Assembly: GCF_030540775.2 (NCBI RefSeq)
Contig: NZ_CP141266.1
Span: 3,707,001 to 3,771,000, forward strand
Direction of reading: 5' to 3'
DNA: 64,000 nt
From: Flavivirga abyssicola
GTDB taxonomy: Bacteria; Bacteroidota; Bacteroidia; Flavobacteriales; Flavobacteriaceae
Shown here: positions 29,022 through 37,048 of the stretch, piece by piece
How positions within the stretch are numbered: position 1 is the stretch's first letter
Layout: each line of letters starts with the position of its first letter
The notes under the pieces: model-generated
What the model saw: only the letters and a program-made list of their open reading frames with translations
Told to the model about the DNA's origin: nothing
Databases searched by the model: none
Made by a program: the position numbers and the translations under genes

Positions 29022-30776
29022 ATGTATAAAAAAATAACAGTCTTATTTTTTCTTTCAGTATTAAGTGTATCATTTTTTAGTTGCAATAACAGCACAAAAA
29101 AGACTTCAGATGAAATTGCACAACCAACAAAGCAAACGGTGGTATGCAACCCATTAGATATTAGTTACAGATTTGCTGTAGATGATGGCTCTTCAAGACG
29201 CGAAGCAGCAGACCCAACGGTGGTGCTTTACAAAGACGATTATTACTTGTTTGCATCGAAATCTGGAGGCTATTGGACGTCAAACGATTTAGTTACCTGG
29301 GATTTCATTACATCCAAACAACTCCCATTTGAGGATTATGCGCCTACTGCAGTGGTTATTAAAGACACCCTGTATTTTATGGCATCCAATAATAAAGCGC
29401 CAATAACCATTTATAAAACAACCGATCCAAAATCTGGGGAGTGGGAGGTTGCAAATCCGAACTTTCCAATAGCGATGACAGACCCAGCCTTGTTTTATGA
29501 TGAAGGTCGATTATTTCTGTACTACGGTTGTTCAAATAAAAATCCCTTAGAAGTTGTAGAGTTAGATGTTAAAACCTTAAACCCAATATCGGAACCTATA
29601 GCCATTTTAAATAGTAAAAAAGAAGATTACGGTTGGGAACGCTGGGGCGATTATAACGACCAGGATCTTAACCCTTGGATAGAAGGTGCATGGGTTAATA
29701 AACATCAAGGGAAATATTATTTACAATATGCAGGCCCTGGAACACGATTTAAAAGTTATAACGATGGGGTTTATATTGCAGACAATCCATTAGGGCCTTT
29801 TAAATTGGCGGAGCACAACCCCATGGCTATTAAACCAGAAGGCTTTATAAACGGTGCTGGACACGGCAACACATTTCAAGATCGTTATGGGAATTACTGG
29901 CATACGGGGACTATGGTTCTTACATTAAAACATAAATTTGAAAGGAGAATTGGTATGTATCCTGCTTTTTTTGATGATGATAATATGCTATATGCGTATA
30001 CTGGTTTTGGAGATTTTCCTTATGAAGTGCCTCAAAAGAAAATTTCAAGCCCTCAAGAAGTGTTTCCCAATTGGATGCTGTTGTCGTATGATAAACCCAT
30101 TAGAGTATCTTCAGAGTTAGAAGATCATACAAAAAATTTAGCTTCAGATGAAGAAGTAAGAACCTATTGGAGTGCCAAAACGGGAAACCAAGGCGAGTGG
30201 TTTCAGATGGATTTAGAAAAAGAGGTGGTAATCAATGCTGTTCAAATAAATTATGCGGAGCACAACACAACGTTGCATGGTAGAAATGCAAATATTTACC
30301 ATCAATACCTTTTAGAATATTCACAAGATAATAGCACATGGTACCCTTTAATTGATAAAACAAAGCATAAAGAAGACGCGCCTCACGACTTTACGCCATT
30401 ACAAACTCCGGTTAAAGCAAGGTATTTAAAAATGACAAATTATAGTGTCCCGGATGGAACATTTGCATTAGCCGATTTCAGGGTTTTTGGAAATGCGCAA
30501 GGCAATATTCCAACTGAAAAACCAAAATTAGAAATATCAAGATTGGAAAACGATAAATGTATTGTCAACCTAAAATGGAATAGTATTGATGGTGCATTTG
30601 GGTATAATATCCGCTACGGGATTCATCCAGAAAAATTATACCATAATTATCAGGTTCTAAAAAACGATTCTCTTACTATTAGAACGTTAAATAAATTTCA
30701 AACGTATTACTTCACGATTGATACATTCAATGAAAATGGCATTTTAAAGGGAACAGAAATCATAGAAGTCAATTAA
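29022..30776 (+). CDS. GH43-like five-bladed propeller with discoidin (CBM32-like) and Fn3-like domains
   Basis: A 584-residue lipoprotein (signal ending FFSC near residue 21). Residues 50-350 look like a GH43/GH-F type five-bladed propeller: EAADPTVVLYKDDYYLFASK (candidate catalytic Asp in ADPT), AMTDPALFYDEGRLFLYYG (second Asp) and PWIEGAWVNKHQGKYYLQYA (candidate general-acid Glu). An F5/8 type C (discoidin) domain covers about 365-500 (EWFQMDLEKEVVINAVQI, ALADFRVFG). A fibronectin-III-like domain ends the protein. It probably removes side sugars from the polymer at the cell surface. The substrate cannot be fixed; GH43 includes arabinosidases, xylosidases and galactosidases. Confidence 0.8.
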   Translation: MYKKITVLFFLSVLSVSFFSCNNSTKKTSDEIAQPTKQTVVCNPLDISYRFAVDDGSSRREAADPTVVLYKDDYYLFASKSGGYWTSNDLVTWDFITSKQLPFEDYAPTAVVIKDTLYFMASNNKAPITIYKTTDPKSGEWEVANPNFPIAMTDPALFYDEGRLFLYYGCSNKNPLEVVELDVKTLNPISEPIAILNSKKEDYGWERWGDYNDQDLNPWIEGAWVNKHQGKYYLQYAGPGTRFKSYNDGVYIADNPLGPFKLAEHNPMAIKPEGFINGAGHGNTFQDRYGNYWHTGTMVLTLKHKFERRIGMYPAFFDDDNMLYAYTGFGDFPYEVPQKKISSPQEVFPNWMLLSYDKPIRVSSELEDHTKNLASDEEVRTYWSAKTGNQGEWFQMDLEKEVVINAVQINYAEHNTTLHGRNANIYHQYLLEYSQDNSTWYPLIDKTKHKEDAPHDFTPLQTPVKARYLKMTNYSVPDGTFALADFRVFGNAQGNIPTEKPKLEISRLENDKCIVNLKWNSIDGAFGYNIRYGIHPEKLYHNYQVLKNDSLTIRTLNKFQTYYFTIDTFNENGILKGTEIIEVN

Positions 30777-30813
30777 ATAAATCTCTCAAAACCTATGGTT
30801 TGTTAAATACCCT

Positions 30814-30846
30814 ATACCTACAAGGTTTTAAAAACCTTGTAGGTAT
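30814..30846. repeat. Perfect 33-bp palindromic intergenic repeat
   Basis: Arms ATACCTACAAGGTTTT and AAAACCTTGTAGGTAT flank a single central A. A second short palindrome, ACCTGACAGGT, follows near 30880. Palindromes of this kind (ACAAGGTTTT...) recur between genes in flavobacterial genomes and behave like REP or MITE-type repeats. Here it may also act as terminator for the GH43-like gene. Confidence 0.7.
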
Positions 30847-30906
30847 GAATTTAGAATGTTTACTAATAAAACAAAAAACCTGACAGGTCTTAGGTCTGAA
30901 AAGACG

Positions 30907-30929
30907 AATTTAACCCTATAAATGAATTT
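30907..30929 (+). promoter_or_regulatory. Conserved AATT-ACCCCCT element, copy D (variant)
   Basis: ACGAATTTAACCCTATAAAT and the following GAATT align with copy C (ACGAATTGACCCCCTATTTC then TGAATT) with one base fewer in the C run. It starts 93 bp before the PL8 gene's start codon, the same distance as copies A and C. Probable regulator-binding site. Confidence 0.45.
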
Positions 30930-30999
30930 TATGTCTCCTGTCCCTTCAAGTTCTGAAACATATTTTTGGAGTATTAATTGCTAAAAGAAAATATCTAAT

Positions 31000-33900
31000 A
31001 TGATACACCACTATTTTTATATGCTAATAAAGCGTAACCTAATACGTTTTAAACTAGTCCTTCTTATTTTTATTTGTTTTCAAGCTCGAGTTCATGCTCA
31101 AGATCAATCTTTTGAAGGCACATCGGTACCATCAAATTGGAACGCGGCTTTGGGGAGCTTATCTATTTCATCAAATCATTATAAATTAGGAAGCAAATCA
31201 TTGCAATGGGATTGGTCTGCAAATGATGAATTAACAGTTACCAATTTACAGGCAGAAGGATTAGTACCCGCACAAGTTCAAAGCTTTTTTCAAAATATGT
31301 TTAGAATTTGGATTTATAATACCAATGCCATTAACACAGGTAGTTTAGAAATTGAATTTTATGATAATAATGGTGTTAAACAATTCAATTATCCATTTTA
31401 TTTAAACTTTACGGGTTGGAGAGCTGGTTCAGCTAGTTATAGACATGAAATGTTGGGACCAAAAGGCTCCGATAATATTACGACGTTAAAAATTAAGGCT
31501 CCAACATCAGGAAGTGGCACTTTACATTTCGATTTTATAGACTACACTATGGAACGAAATACTGATCGATCTGCCGATTATCAATTACCTTTTATAACCT
31601 TAGATAACGGAAAGCATTGGTTTGATTTTATGTATTTTCAATCGTTACCAAAAACAATTCCTGCTACAACACCATCAGCACAAGAATTGGCAGATTTTAA
31701 TGTAGTTAAGCAAAAATATGATGATCTTATTTTAGGAAATGCCCCTAGTAATTCAAACCTGAACAATGCCATTTCAGCATATAATAACCAAGACATTGTC
31801 TATTCTGGAGGGATTGTAACAGGAAAACCCCTTTATGGAAAAGATTACGGAAATGCTCAAAATATTGATGTCGTTGATGGTTTTATCCACACACTAGCAA
31901 GAGATTATAAACATAAAAATACAGCAACAAGTTTAACGTATTTTTTAAACACGGTGAGGTACCTTTTAGATCAAGGTTACGCAGATGGCAGTTTATTAGA
32001 AACTATGCACCATATTGGTTATAGTTTTAGGGACGTTTCAAAAGCGATTCATCTTATGAAAGACGAACTTGTAACTGCAGGTTTGTGGGATGAAGCTAGA
32101 AAAATGGTGGAATGGTATGCTGGTACAGACATTATTTGGCATCCATCAGCATATAAAAGTAATATGGATGATGCTTTAACGAGAGCAATTTCTATACTGG
32201 GTGCATGTTTGTATAAAGAAACAGATGCTGAGAAAGTACAATATTTAAAAGGCTACAAACAATATGTAGAAAATTGGTTAACACCAAGATCTTTAGTTAG
32301 TAAAAATGGAGTAAAGGTCGATTATACAGGATTTCATCATGGTACTTATTATCCACAATATGCTTTTGGAGCGTATAAAAGTCTTTCTACGGCTGTAAAC
32401 TTTATATCTGGAGGGGTTTATGGCATAAGTAACTCCAAAAAAGATGTCTTTAAAAACATGTTATTGGGTGCCAGAGTGAACATGTCTAACAACGATTTCC
32501 CTAACGGATTGTCAGGAAGAAGTCCATTTAATGATATCTCCATCACCAGTGCTTATAAAAATTTAGGATTGTCAACGCCTATAGATACTCAGTTATTAGA
32601 GACATACAACGGAATAACAGGAGGTGATTCGCAAACGAATGCTTATGGCTCTGAAACGCTTCCGACAGGGTTTTGGCAAATAAATTATGCCAATTTAGGA
32701 ACGTATAGACAGGATAATTGGTTAGCAGGTATTAAAGGATTTAATAACTATTTCTGGGGAACGGAAATATACAGCTCAGATAACCGCTACGGGCGTTACC
32801 AAAGTTATGGGTCTATAGAGATACTTTACCCTGGTGGTGCATCAAATTCTGGTACTGTTATTGGCGGATGGGATTGGAACAAAACTCCGGGAGCAACCAC
32901 GATTCATTTACCTTTTTCAAGTTTAAAGGCGAGTAAAAGCAGGCAAGATGAGTTTACGGATTCCAATTTTGCGAGTAGTCTTCGTTTTGGAACAAAAAAC
33001 GCTTATTATATTGACGATAAAATTGAAGGCAGTTATGGTATGTTTGGTATGGATTTTACCCAAAAAGCCATTACAGCAACTCATAATCCAACATTTACAT
33101 TTAAGAAATCGGTATTTTGTTTTGATGGCAAAATCATTTGTTTAGGAAGTAATATCAATAATAATGATGCTTCAAATATTACAGCTACGAACTTATTTCA
33201 AAATAAACTCAGCGCAACGTCCACACCGATTCAAGTTGATAATGTTAGCACATCAAATTTCCCGTATAATTCAACTTTAAATAGTAGTGCAAACCATTGG
33301 ATTATCGATGCGTACAATACAGGTTATTTTGTGAAAAGCGCAACGGTGGTTATTGATAGAAAAAATCAAGTGTCGCCAAGAGAAAATGGAAGAGGAGGTA
33401 CGACCTCAGGGAATTTTGCTTCAGCTTATATAAATCATGGCACAGCACCTGTAAATTCAAATTATGAATATGTTATCATTCCTGGTACCAATAGTACAGA
33501 TATGATAGCATTTACAAATAATATGAATAGTAACGCCACAGCATTTTACGAAGTTTTACAACATGATGACATGGCACATATTGTTAAATATAATGCTATG
33601 AGAGGTTATGCTCTTTTTAATTCAGGAAATTTTGGTAATACAGCGACCTTAAAAAGTAATGATGCACCATGTTTGATAATGACAGAGGAAACTGGAAATG
33701 ATTTAAAAATGACAGTGGTTAATCCAGATTTAAATAAGAATGACACGACAGAAGAAAGTCAAATCAAGACAATTAATTTGGTTTTAAATGGCGAATGGAC
33801 CTTAAATGTAAGTTCTGGTGGTGCTGTAAATGTTACTTCGGGGACTAATGAAACCACTATTACTATAGATACTAAAGACGCTTTACCAGTTGACATGGCA

Positions 33901-34176
33901 TTAAGCAAAACGGCATTATCCATAGAGGATGTAGATTTTAATAAAGGCATCATCGCATTTCCTAACCCCACAGATAGTATTATAAACATAAAAACATTAA
34001 ACAAAGCGATTAAAATAGTAGAAGTAAACTTGATTGATGAAACAGGAAAATTAATCCATAGTCAAAAAAGCGATACCCCTATAAATGTGGCTTCGTTTTC
34101 AAATGGAATTTATTTTTTAACAATAAAATCTAGGGAAAATATAATCTCTACTAAAAAAATAATCATAAAAAAATAG
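31000..34176 (+). CDS. PL8 polysaccharide lyase, chondroitinase-ABC-like, T9SS-secreted
   Basis: A 1058-residue secreted lyase of family PL8. It most resembles the chondroitin sulfate ABC lyase branch, which cleaves hexosamine-uronate bonds by beta-elimination. A signal peptide covers about residues 1-34 (an ATG at 31021 could also start). The N-terminal beta-sandwich has LSISSNHYKLGSKSLQWDW. The helical catalytic domain carries TGFHHGTYYPQYAFGAY near residue 445-460 (catalytic His and Tyr), GLSGRSPFND near 506 (Arg) and YFWGTEIYSSDNRYGRY near 588 (Glu). A beta-sheet domain follows. The C-terminus is a T9SS type A sorting domain (IIAFPNPTDSIINIKTL ... IIIKK). It is the chain-cutting enzyme of the PUL and provides the unsaturated ends for GH88. 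Exact polymer unproven. Confidence 0.92.
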   Translation: MIHHYFYMLIKRNLIRFKLVLLIFICFQARVHAQDQSFEGTSVPSNWNAALGSLSISSNHYKLGSKSLQWDWSANDELTVTNLQAEGLVPAQVQSFFQNMFRIWIYNTNAINTGSLEIEFYDNNGVKQFNYPFYLNFTGWRAGSASYRHEMLGPKGSDNITTLKIKAPTSGSGTLHFDFIDYTMERNTDRSADYQLPFITLDNGKHWFDFMYFQSLPKTIPATTPSAQELADFNVVKQKYDDLILGNAPSNSNLNNAISAYNNQDIVYSGGIVTGKPLYGKDYGNAQNIDVVDGFIHTLARDYKHKNTATSLTYFLNTVRYLLDQGYADGSLLETMHHIGYSFRDVSKAIHLMKDELVTAGLWDEARKMVEWYAGTDIIWHPSAYKSNMDDALTRAISILGACLYKETDAEKVQYLKGYKQYVENWLTPRSLVSKNGVKVDYTGFHHGTYYPQYAFGAYKSLSTAVNFISGGVYGISNSKKDVFKNMLLGARVNMSNNDFPNGLSGRSPFNDISITSAYKNLGLSTPIDTQLLETYNGITGGDSQTNAYGSETLPTGFWQINYANLGTYRQDNWLAGIKGFNNYFWGTEIYSSDNRYGRYQSYGSIEILYPGGASNSGTVIGGWDWNKTPGATTIHLPFSSLKASKSRQDEFTDSNFASSLRFGTKNAYYIDDKIEGSYGMFGMDFTQKAITATHNPTFTFKKSVFCFDGKIICLGSNINNNDASNITATNLFQNKLSATSTPIQVDNVSTSNFPYNSTLNSSANHWIIDAYNTGYFVKSATVVIDRKNQVSPRENGRGGTTSGNFASAYINHGTAPVNSNYEYVIIPGTNSTDMIAFTNNMNSNATAFYEVLQHDDMAHIVKYNAMRGYALFNSGNFGNTATLKSNDAPCLIMTEETGNDLKMTVVNPDLNKNDTTEESQIKTINLVLNGEWTLNVSSGGAVNVTSGTNETTITIDTKDALPVDMALSKTALSIEDVDFNKGIIAFPNPTDSIINIKTLNKAIKIVEVNLIDETGKLIHSQKSDTPINVASFSNGIYFLTIKSRENIISTKKIIIKK

Positions 34177-34183
34177 AAAGACG

Positions 34184-34207
34184 AATTGACCCCCTATTTC
34201 TGAATTA
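34184..34207 (+). promoter_or_regulatory. Conserved AATTGACCCCCT element, copy C
   Basis: AATTGACCCCCTATTTCTG followed by AATT, 95 bp before the start codon of the secreted protein at 34279. It shares the flanking ACG and downstream GAATT with copy D. Probable site for the HTCS regulator. Confidence 0.5.
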
Positions 34208-34278
34208 CTTGTACCTCATCATACACTTGTGTTTCCAATAGTTTTACCAAAGTTAAACAATCCTTAAACTTAAATATT

Positions 34279-35232
34279 ATGAAAAAAATTACTTTTTGTT
34301 TGTGCATTGTATTTATGGTTATGTCTATAACCCTAAAAGCACAGACGACTTTTTATTACGATGATTTTAGATTTGCAGCCAATTCAGGTTATACAAGCTT
34401 TATTACTAGTAATCCTAATGGACTTGCCGAAAGTACACTTATTGTAAGAGCACAGGTAGCTCCACCAGAGAGTCTTTTTGATTATACAAGACCTGCAAAT
34501 AATATTGGTGCAAGAACCGATGTTAGAGATCAAAGAGCAGTTAGGTTAAGCGGAAATGATGGTGGGGGTAATTTTTTAGGTACTACATGGATAGTAACCG
34601 ATGCTGTAGATTTATCAACAAAAGCAAATGCAATAGTATCATTTGCAACAAGAAGTAGATTTAAAGAAGGCGCAGGGGGAGACCCATTTACCTTAATGTA
34701 TGCTACAAATTATACAGATGGTACAGACCCAAGTACGGTAACATGGACAGACATAACAGCAAATGTAGTAAGCCTAAGTACGGATGCTTTTGGTGTTGAT
34801 GATGCATGGACGTATGCTTATTTAGATTTGAGTGCTTTTGTATCGCTATCAGGCTCTGATAAATTTGCTTTTGCTTTTAAATATGATTTCAATGATGATG
34901 GTGTATTTAATTCGTCAACAAATAGGAATGGCTCTTGGTTTATTTCTGATGTAAGATTCGTAGAAAATAGTCCAGTATTATCAACTAGTAGTAATGTTAT
35001 TGAAAAAAACATAAGTGTTTATCCTAATCCTGTAGAAAGTACTTTAAACATTAACGCCATAAACAATATTGAAATTAAGGAATTAAGCCTTATAAACGTA
35101 TTAGGTAAAACGGTATATACAGCTAAAGGTGTAAATCAAATAGACGTCAGTAATTTTGCTAAAGGCATATATATATTAAAAGTTACGTCTTCTAATAATG
35201 GCATTTTAAATAAAAAAGTAATTGTAGATTAA
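34279..35232 (+). CDS. Secreted T9SS-sorted protein with jelly-roll module
   Basis: A 317-residue protein with signal peptide (about residues 1-21, ending LKAQ) and a C-terminal T9SS type A sorting domain (ISVYPNPVESTLNINAIN ... KKVIVD). The middle, about residues 25-230, is a predicted beta-sandwich with WIVTDAVDLSTKANAIVSFA, YATNYTDGTDPSTVTWTDI and GSWFISDVRF. The last two motifs match in order and spacing the C-terminal module of the lipoprotein at 15868. No catalytic residues are recognised, so it is most likely a secreted glycan-binding protein. It has its own regulatory element upstream and a long terminator hairpin downstream, making it a single-gene unit. Confidence 0.7.
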   Translation: MKKITFCLCIVFMVMSITLKAQTTFYYDDFRFAANSGYTSFITSNPNGLAESTLIVRAQVAPPESLFDYTRPANNIGARTDVRDQRAVRLSGNDGGGNFLGTTWIVTDAVDLSTKANAIVSFATRSRFKEGAGGDPFTLMYATNYTDGTDPSTVTWTDITANVVSLSTDAFGVDDAWTYAYLDLSAFVSLSGSDKFAFAFKYDFNDDGVFNSSTNRNGSWFISDVRFVENSPVLSTSSNVIEKNISVYPNPVESTLNINAINNIEIKELSLINVLGKTVYTAKGVNQIDVSNFAKGIYILKVTSSNNGILNKKVIVD

Positions 35233-35244
35233 TAGCAATCAAAG

Positions 35245-35308
35245 AAGGTATTTAAAATTTCTCATAACATAAAAGAAAGGATTTTATGTTACGGGAAATA
35301 CCTTTTTT
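35245..35308 (+). terminator. Long terminator hairpin after the T9SS-sorted protein
   Basis: An outer stem (AAGGTATTT at 35245-35253 with AAATACCTT at 35296-35304) and an inner stem (TAACATAAAA at 35265-35274 with TTTTATGTTA at 35282-35291) are followed by a T run. This should stop transcription before the TRAP transporter genes. Confidence 0.7.
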
Positions 35309-35430
35309 AATAGCAATTCAAAATATAGTTTTGAAGATCCTCATCAATGCATAAATCACCTTTGTAATTAGGGCGATTCAAAAATCGAAATGCTGTTATT
35401 TAGATTCCCGTTCCTTTCTGTCTACAGATA

Positions 35431-35497
35431 GGTTCACGGGAATGATAATTTCAATGGAAACTCCGAAGCTGAGCTTTGAGAATTCTTTTCGATTAAA
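35431..35497 (+). repeat. Dispersed intergenic repeat, copy 1
   Basis: This stretch (with GATAATTTCAA and GAGAATTCTTTTCGATTAAA) matches, in inverted orientation, the sequence at 57933-58028. The two copies differ by an internal gap of about 30 bp. Just before it, ATTCCCGTT and ACGGGAAT form an inverted repeat, as seen in many flavobacterial intergenic repeats. The 35233-35588 gap otherwise holds only the terminator and no gene. Confidence 0.6.
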
Positions 35498-35588
35498 AAT
35501 GTTGATGGAGGCATATGAGTCGCACTCGGAAAATTTCCGAATAGCAACTAAAAAGATTGGGTAGTATTAATAAAAAACAAAGGAATTA

Positions 35589-36557
35589 ATGAAAATAAAA
35601 ATGATCATTATTTTACTTGTTTGCTTCTATGGTTGCGGCAAAGTATCTAAATATAAAACCATTAAACTGGCACATGGTTTAGATACCAATCATCCAGTAC
35701 ACAAGGCTATGCTAAAAATGGGTGAAGACTTAGATAGCTTGTCAAAAGGTACGTTAAAGCTAGAAATCTACCCAAATCAGCAATTGGGTTCAGAACGTCA
35801 ATGTTTAGAGTTATTGCAAATTGGTAGTTTGGGAATGACAAAAGTATCTGCGGCCGTTATGGAAAACTTTTCACCAGATATGAAAGTGTTTGGATTGCCA
35901 TTCTTATTTAGGGATAAAGCACACACATTTAAAACTTTGGATGGTGTAATTGGAAAAGAATTATTGGACGGTGGAACCCAATATTGGTTAAAAGGCTTAG
36001 GTTATTATGATGCGGGCAGCAGAAGTTTTTATACCAAAAAAGAACCTATATTAAGTCCAGATAATTTGGATGGATTAAAAATTAGAGTCATGGAAAGTGT
36101 AACTGCCATGAACATGATTCGTAGTATGGGAGGGTCGCCAACCCCAATTTCATCTGGAGAACTTTATACGGCACTTCAACAAGGCGTAGTAGATGGTGCA
36201 GAAAATAATCCACCAACATTTTATCTTTCAAGGCAATACGAAGTTTGTAAATACTTTTCCTTAGATGAACATACCACCATACCAGATGTTTTAATTATTA
36301 GCACACATGTATGGGAAGCGTTAAACTCCCAGCAAAAAAAGTGGTTGCAATTAGCAGCTGATGCCTCTGTTAAATATCAAAGAAAGTTATGGGCAATTTC
36401 TGAGGAAGAAGCTCTTGAATCAGTTAAAAAAGCAGGAGTTACTATTACCAGGCCTGATAAAACAATGTTTAAGGAAAAAGTTGAATCTGTATATGAAGAT
36501 TATAAAGATGATGAATCGGTTTATAAGCTTCTAAAAAGAATTCAGGCTATACAATAA
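35589..36557 (+). CDS. dctP: TRAP transporter substrate-binding protein, DctP-type lipoprotein
   Basis: A 322-residue DctP/TeaA-like periplasmic binding protein for small carboxylates or uronates. The lipoprotein signal ends CFYGC near residue 16. Family features include LAHGLDTNHPVHKAM, YPNQQLGSERQCLELLQ and LDGLKIRVMESVTAMNM, whose Arg normally pairs with the substrate carboxylate. GELYTALQQGVVDGAENNP is the strongest family motif. The two membrane subunits follow directly. Location inside a uronate PUL suggests uptake of uronic acids or unsaturated disaccharides across the inner membrane, driven by an ion gradient. Confidence 0.92.
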   Translation: MKIKMIIILLVCFYGCGKVSKYKTIKLAHGLDTNHPVHKAMLKMGEDLDSLSKGTLKLEIYPNQQLGSERQCLELLQIGSLGMTKVSAAVMENFSPDMKVFGLPFLFRDKAHTFKTLDGVIGKELLDGGTQYWLKGLGYYDAGSRSFYTKKEPILSPDNLDGLKIRVMESVTAMNMIRSMGGSPTPISSGELYTALQQGVVDGAENNPPTFYLSRQYEVCKYFSLDEHTTIPDVLIISTHVWEALNSQQKKWLQLAADASVKYQRKLWAISEEEALESVKKAGVTITRPDKTMFKEKVESVYEDYKDDESVYKLLKRIQAIQ

Positions 36558-36583
36558 ATATGTAACTCAATAAGCATATCCAT

Positions 36584-37048
36584 ATGGAGCTAAGAAAAAA
36601 AATAGATACAATTTTAGGAACCGTGCTAGTCATAATAATGGGAGGTATGGTTGTTAATGTTTTATGGCAGGTTTTTACCCGTTTTGTTATAGGAACTCCC
36701 AGTTCATTTACAGATGAATTAGCAAGATATCTTATGATTTGGGTAGGCGTACTCGGTGCAGCTTATATCTCTGGAAGACGAATGCACGTTGCCATAGATT
36801 TACTCCCAACAAGACTGAATAAAGAAGGGCAAGTTAAACTTAAAATTTTTGTAAATATCATTATTATCCTCTTTTGCTTTTTTGCTTTAGTTATTGGTGG
36901 TTTTAGGTTGGTATACATTACTTCTATATTAAAACAAAGCTCTCCTGCATTGCAAATCCCTCTGTCTGTTGTGTATTTTGTTATCCCTATAAGTGGTATG
37001 CTAATTATCTATTATAAAATCTCGGATATTTTAAACAAACAATTATAA
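36584..37048 (+). CDS. dctQ: TRAP transporter small membrane subunit, DctQ-type
   Basis: A 154-residue inner-membrane protein with four predicted helices: about residues 10-32, 47-65, 87-110 and 125-147. The motif FTDELARYLMIWVGVLGAA is typical for DctQ subunits. It starts 26 bp after the binding-protein gene, and its stop codon overlaps the start of the large subunit by one base, so the three genes are one operon. Confidence 0.92.
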   Translation: MELRKKIDTILGTVLVIIMGGMVVNVLWQVFTRFVIGTPSSFTDELARYLMIWVGVLGAAYISGRRMHVAIDLLPTRLNKEGQVKLKIFVNIIIILFCFFALVIGGFRLVYITSILKQSSPALQIPLSVVYFVIPISGMLIIYYKISDILNKQL

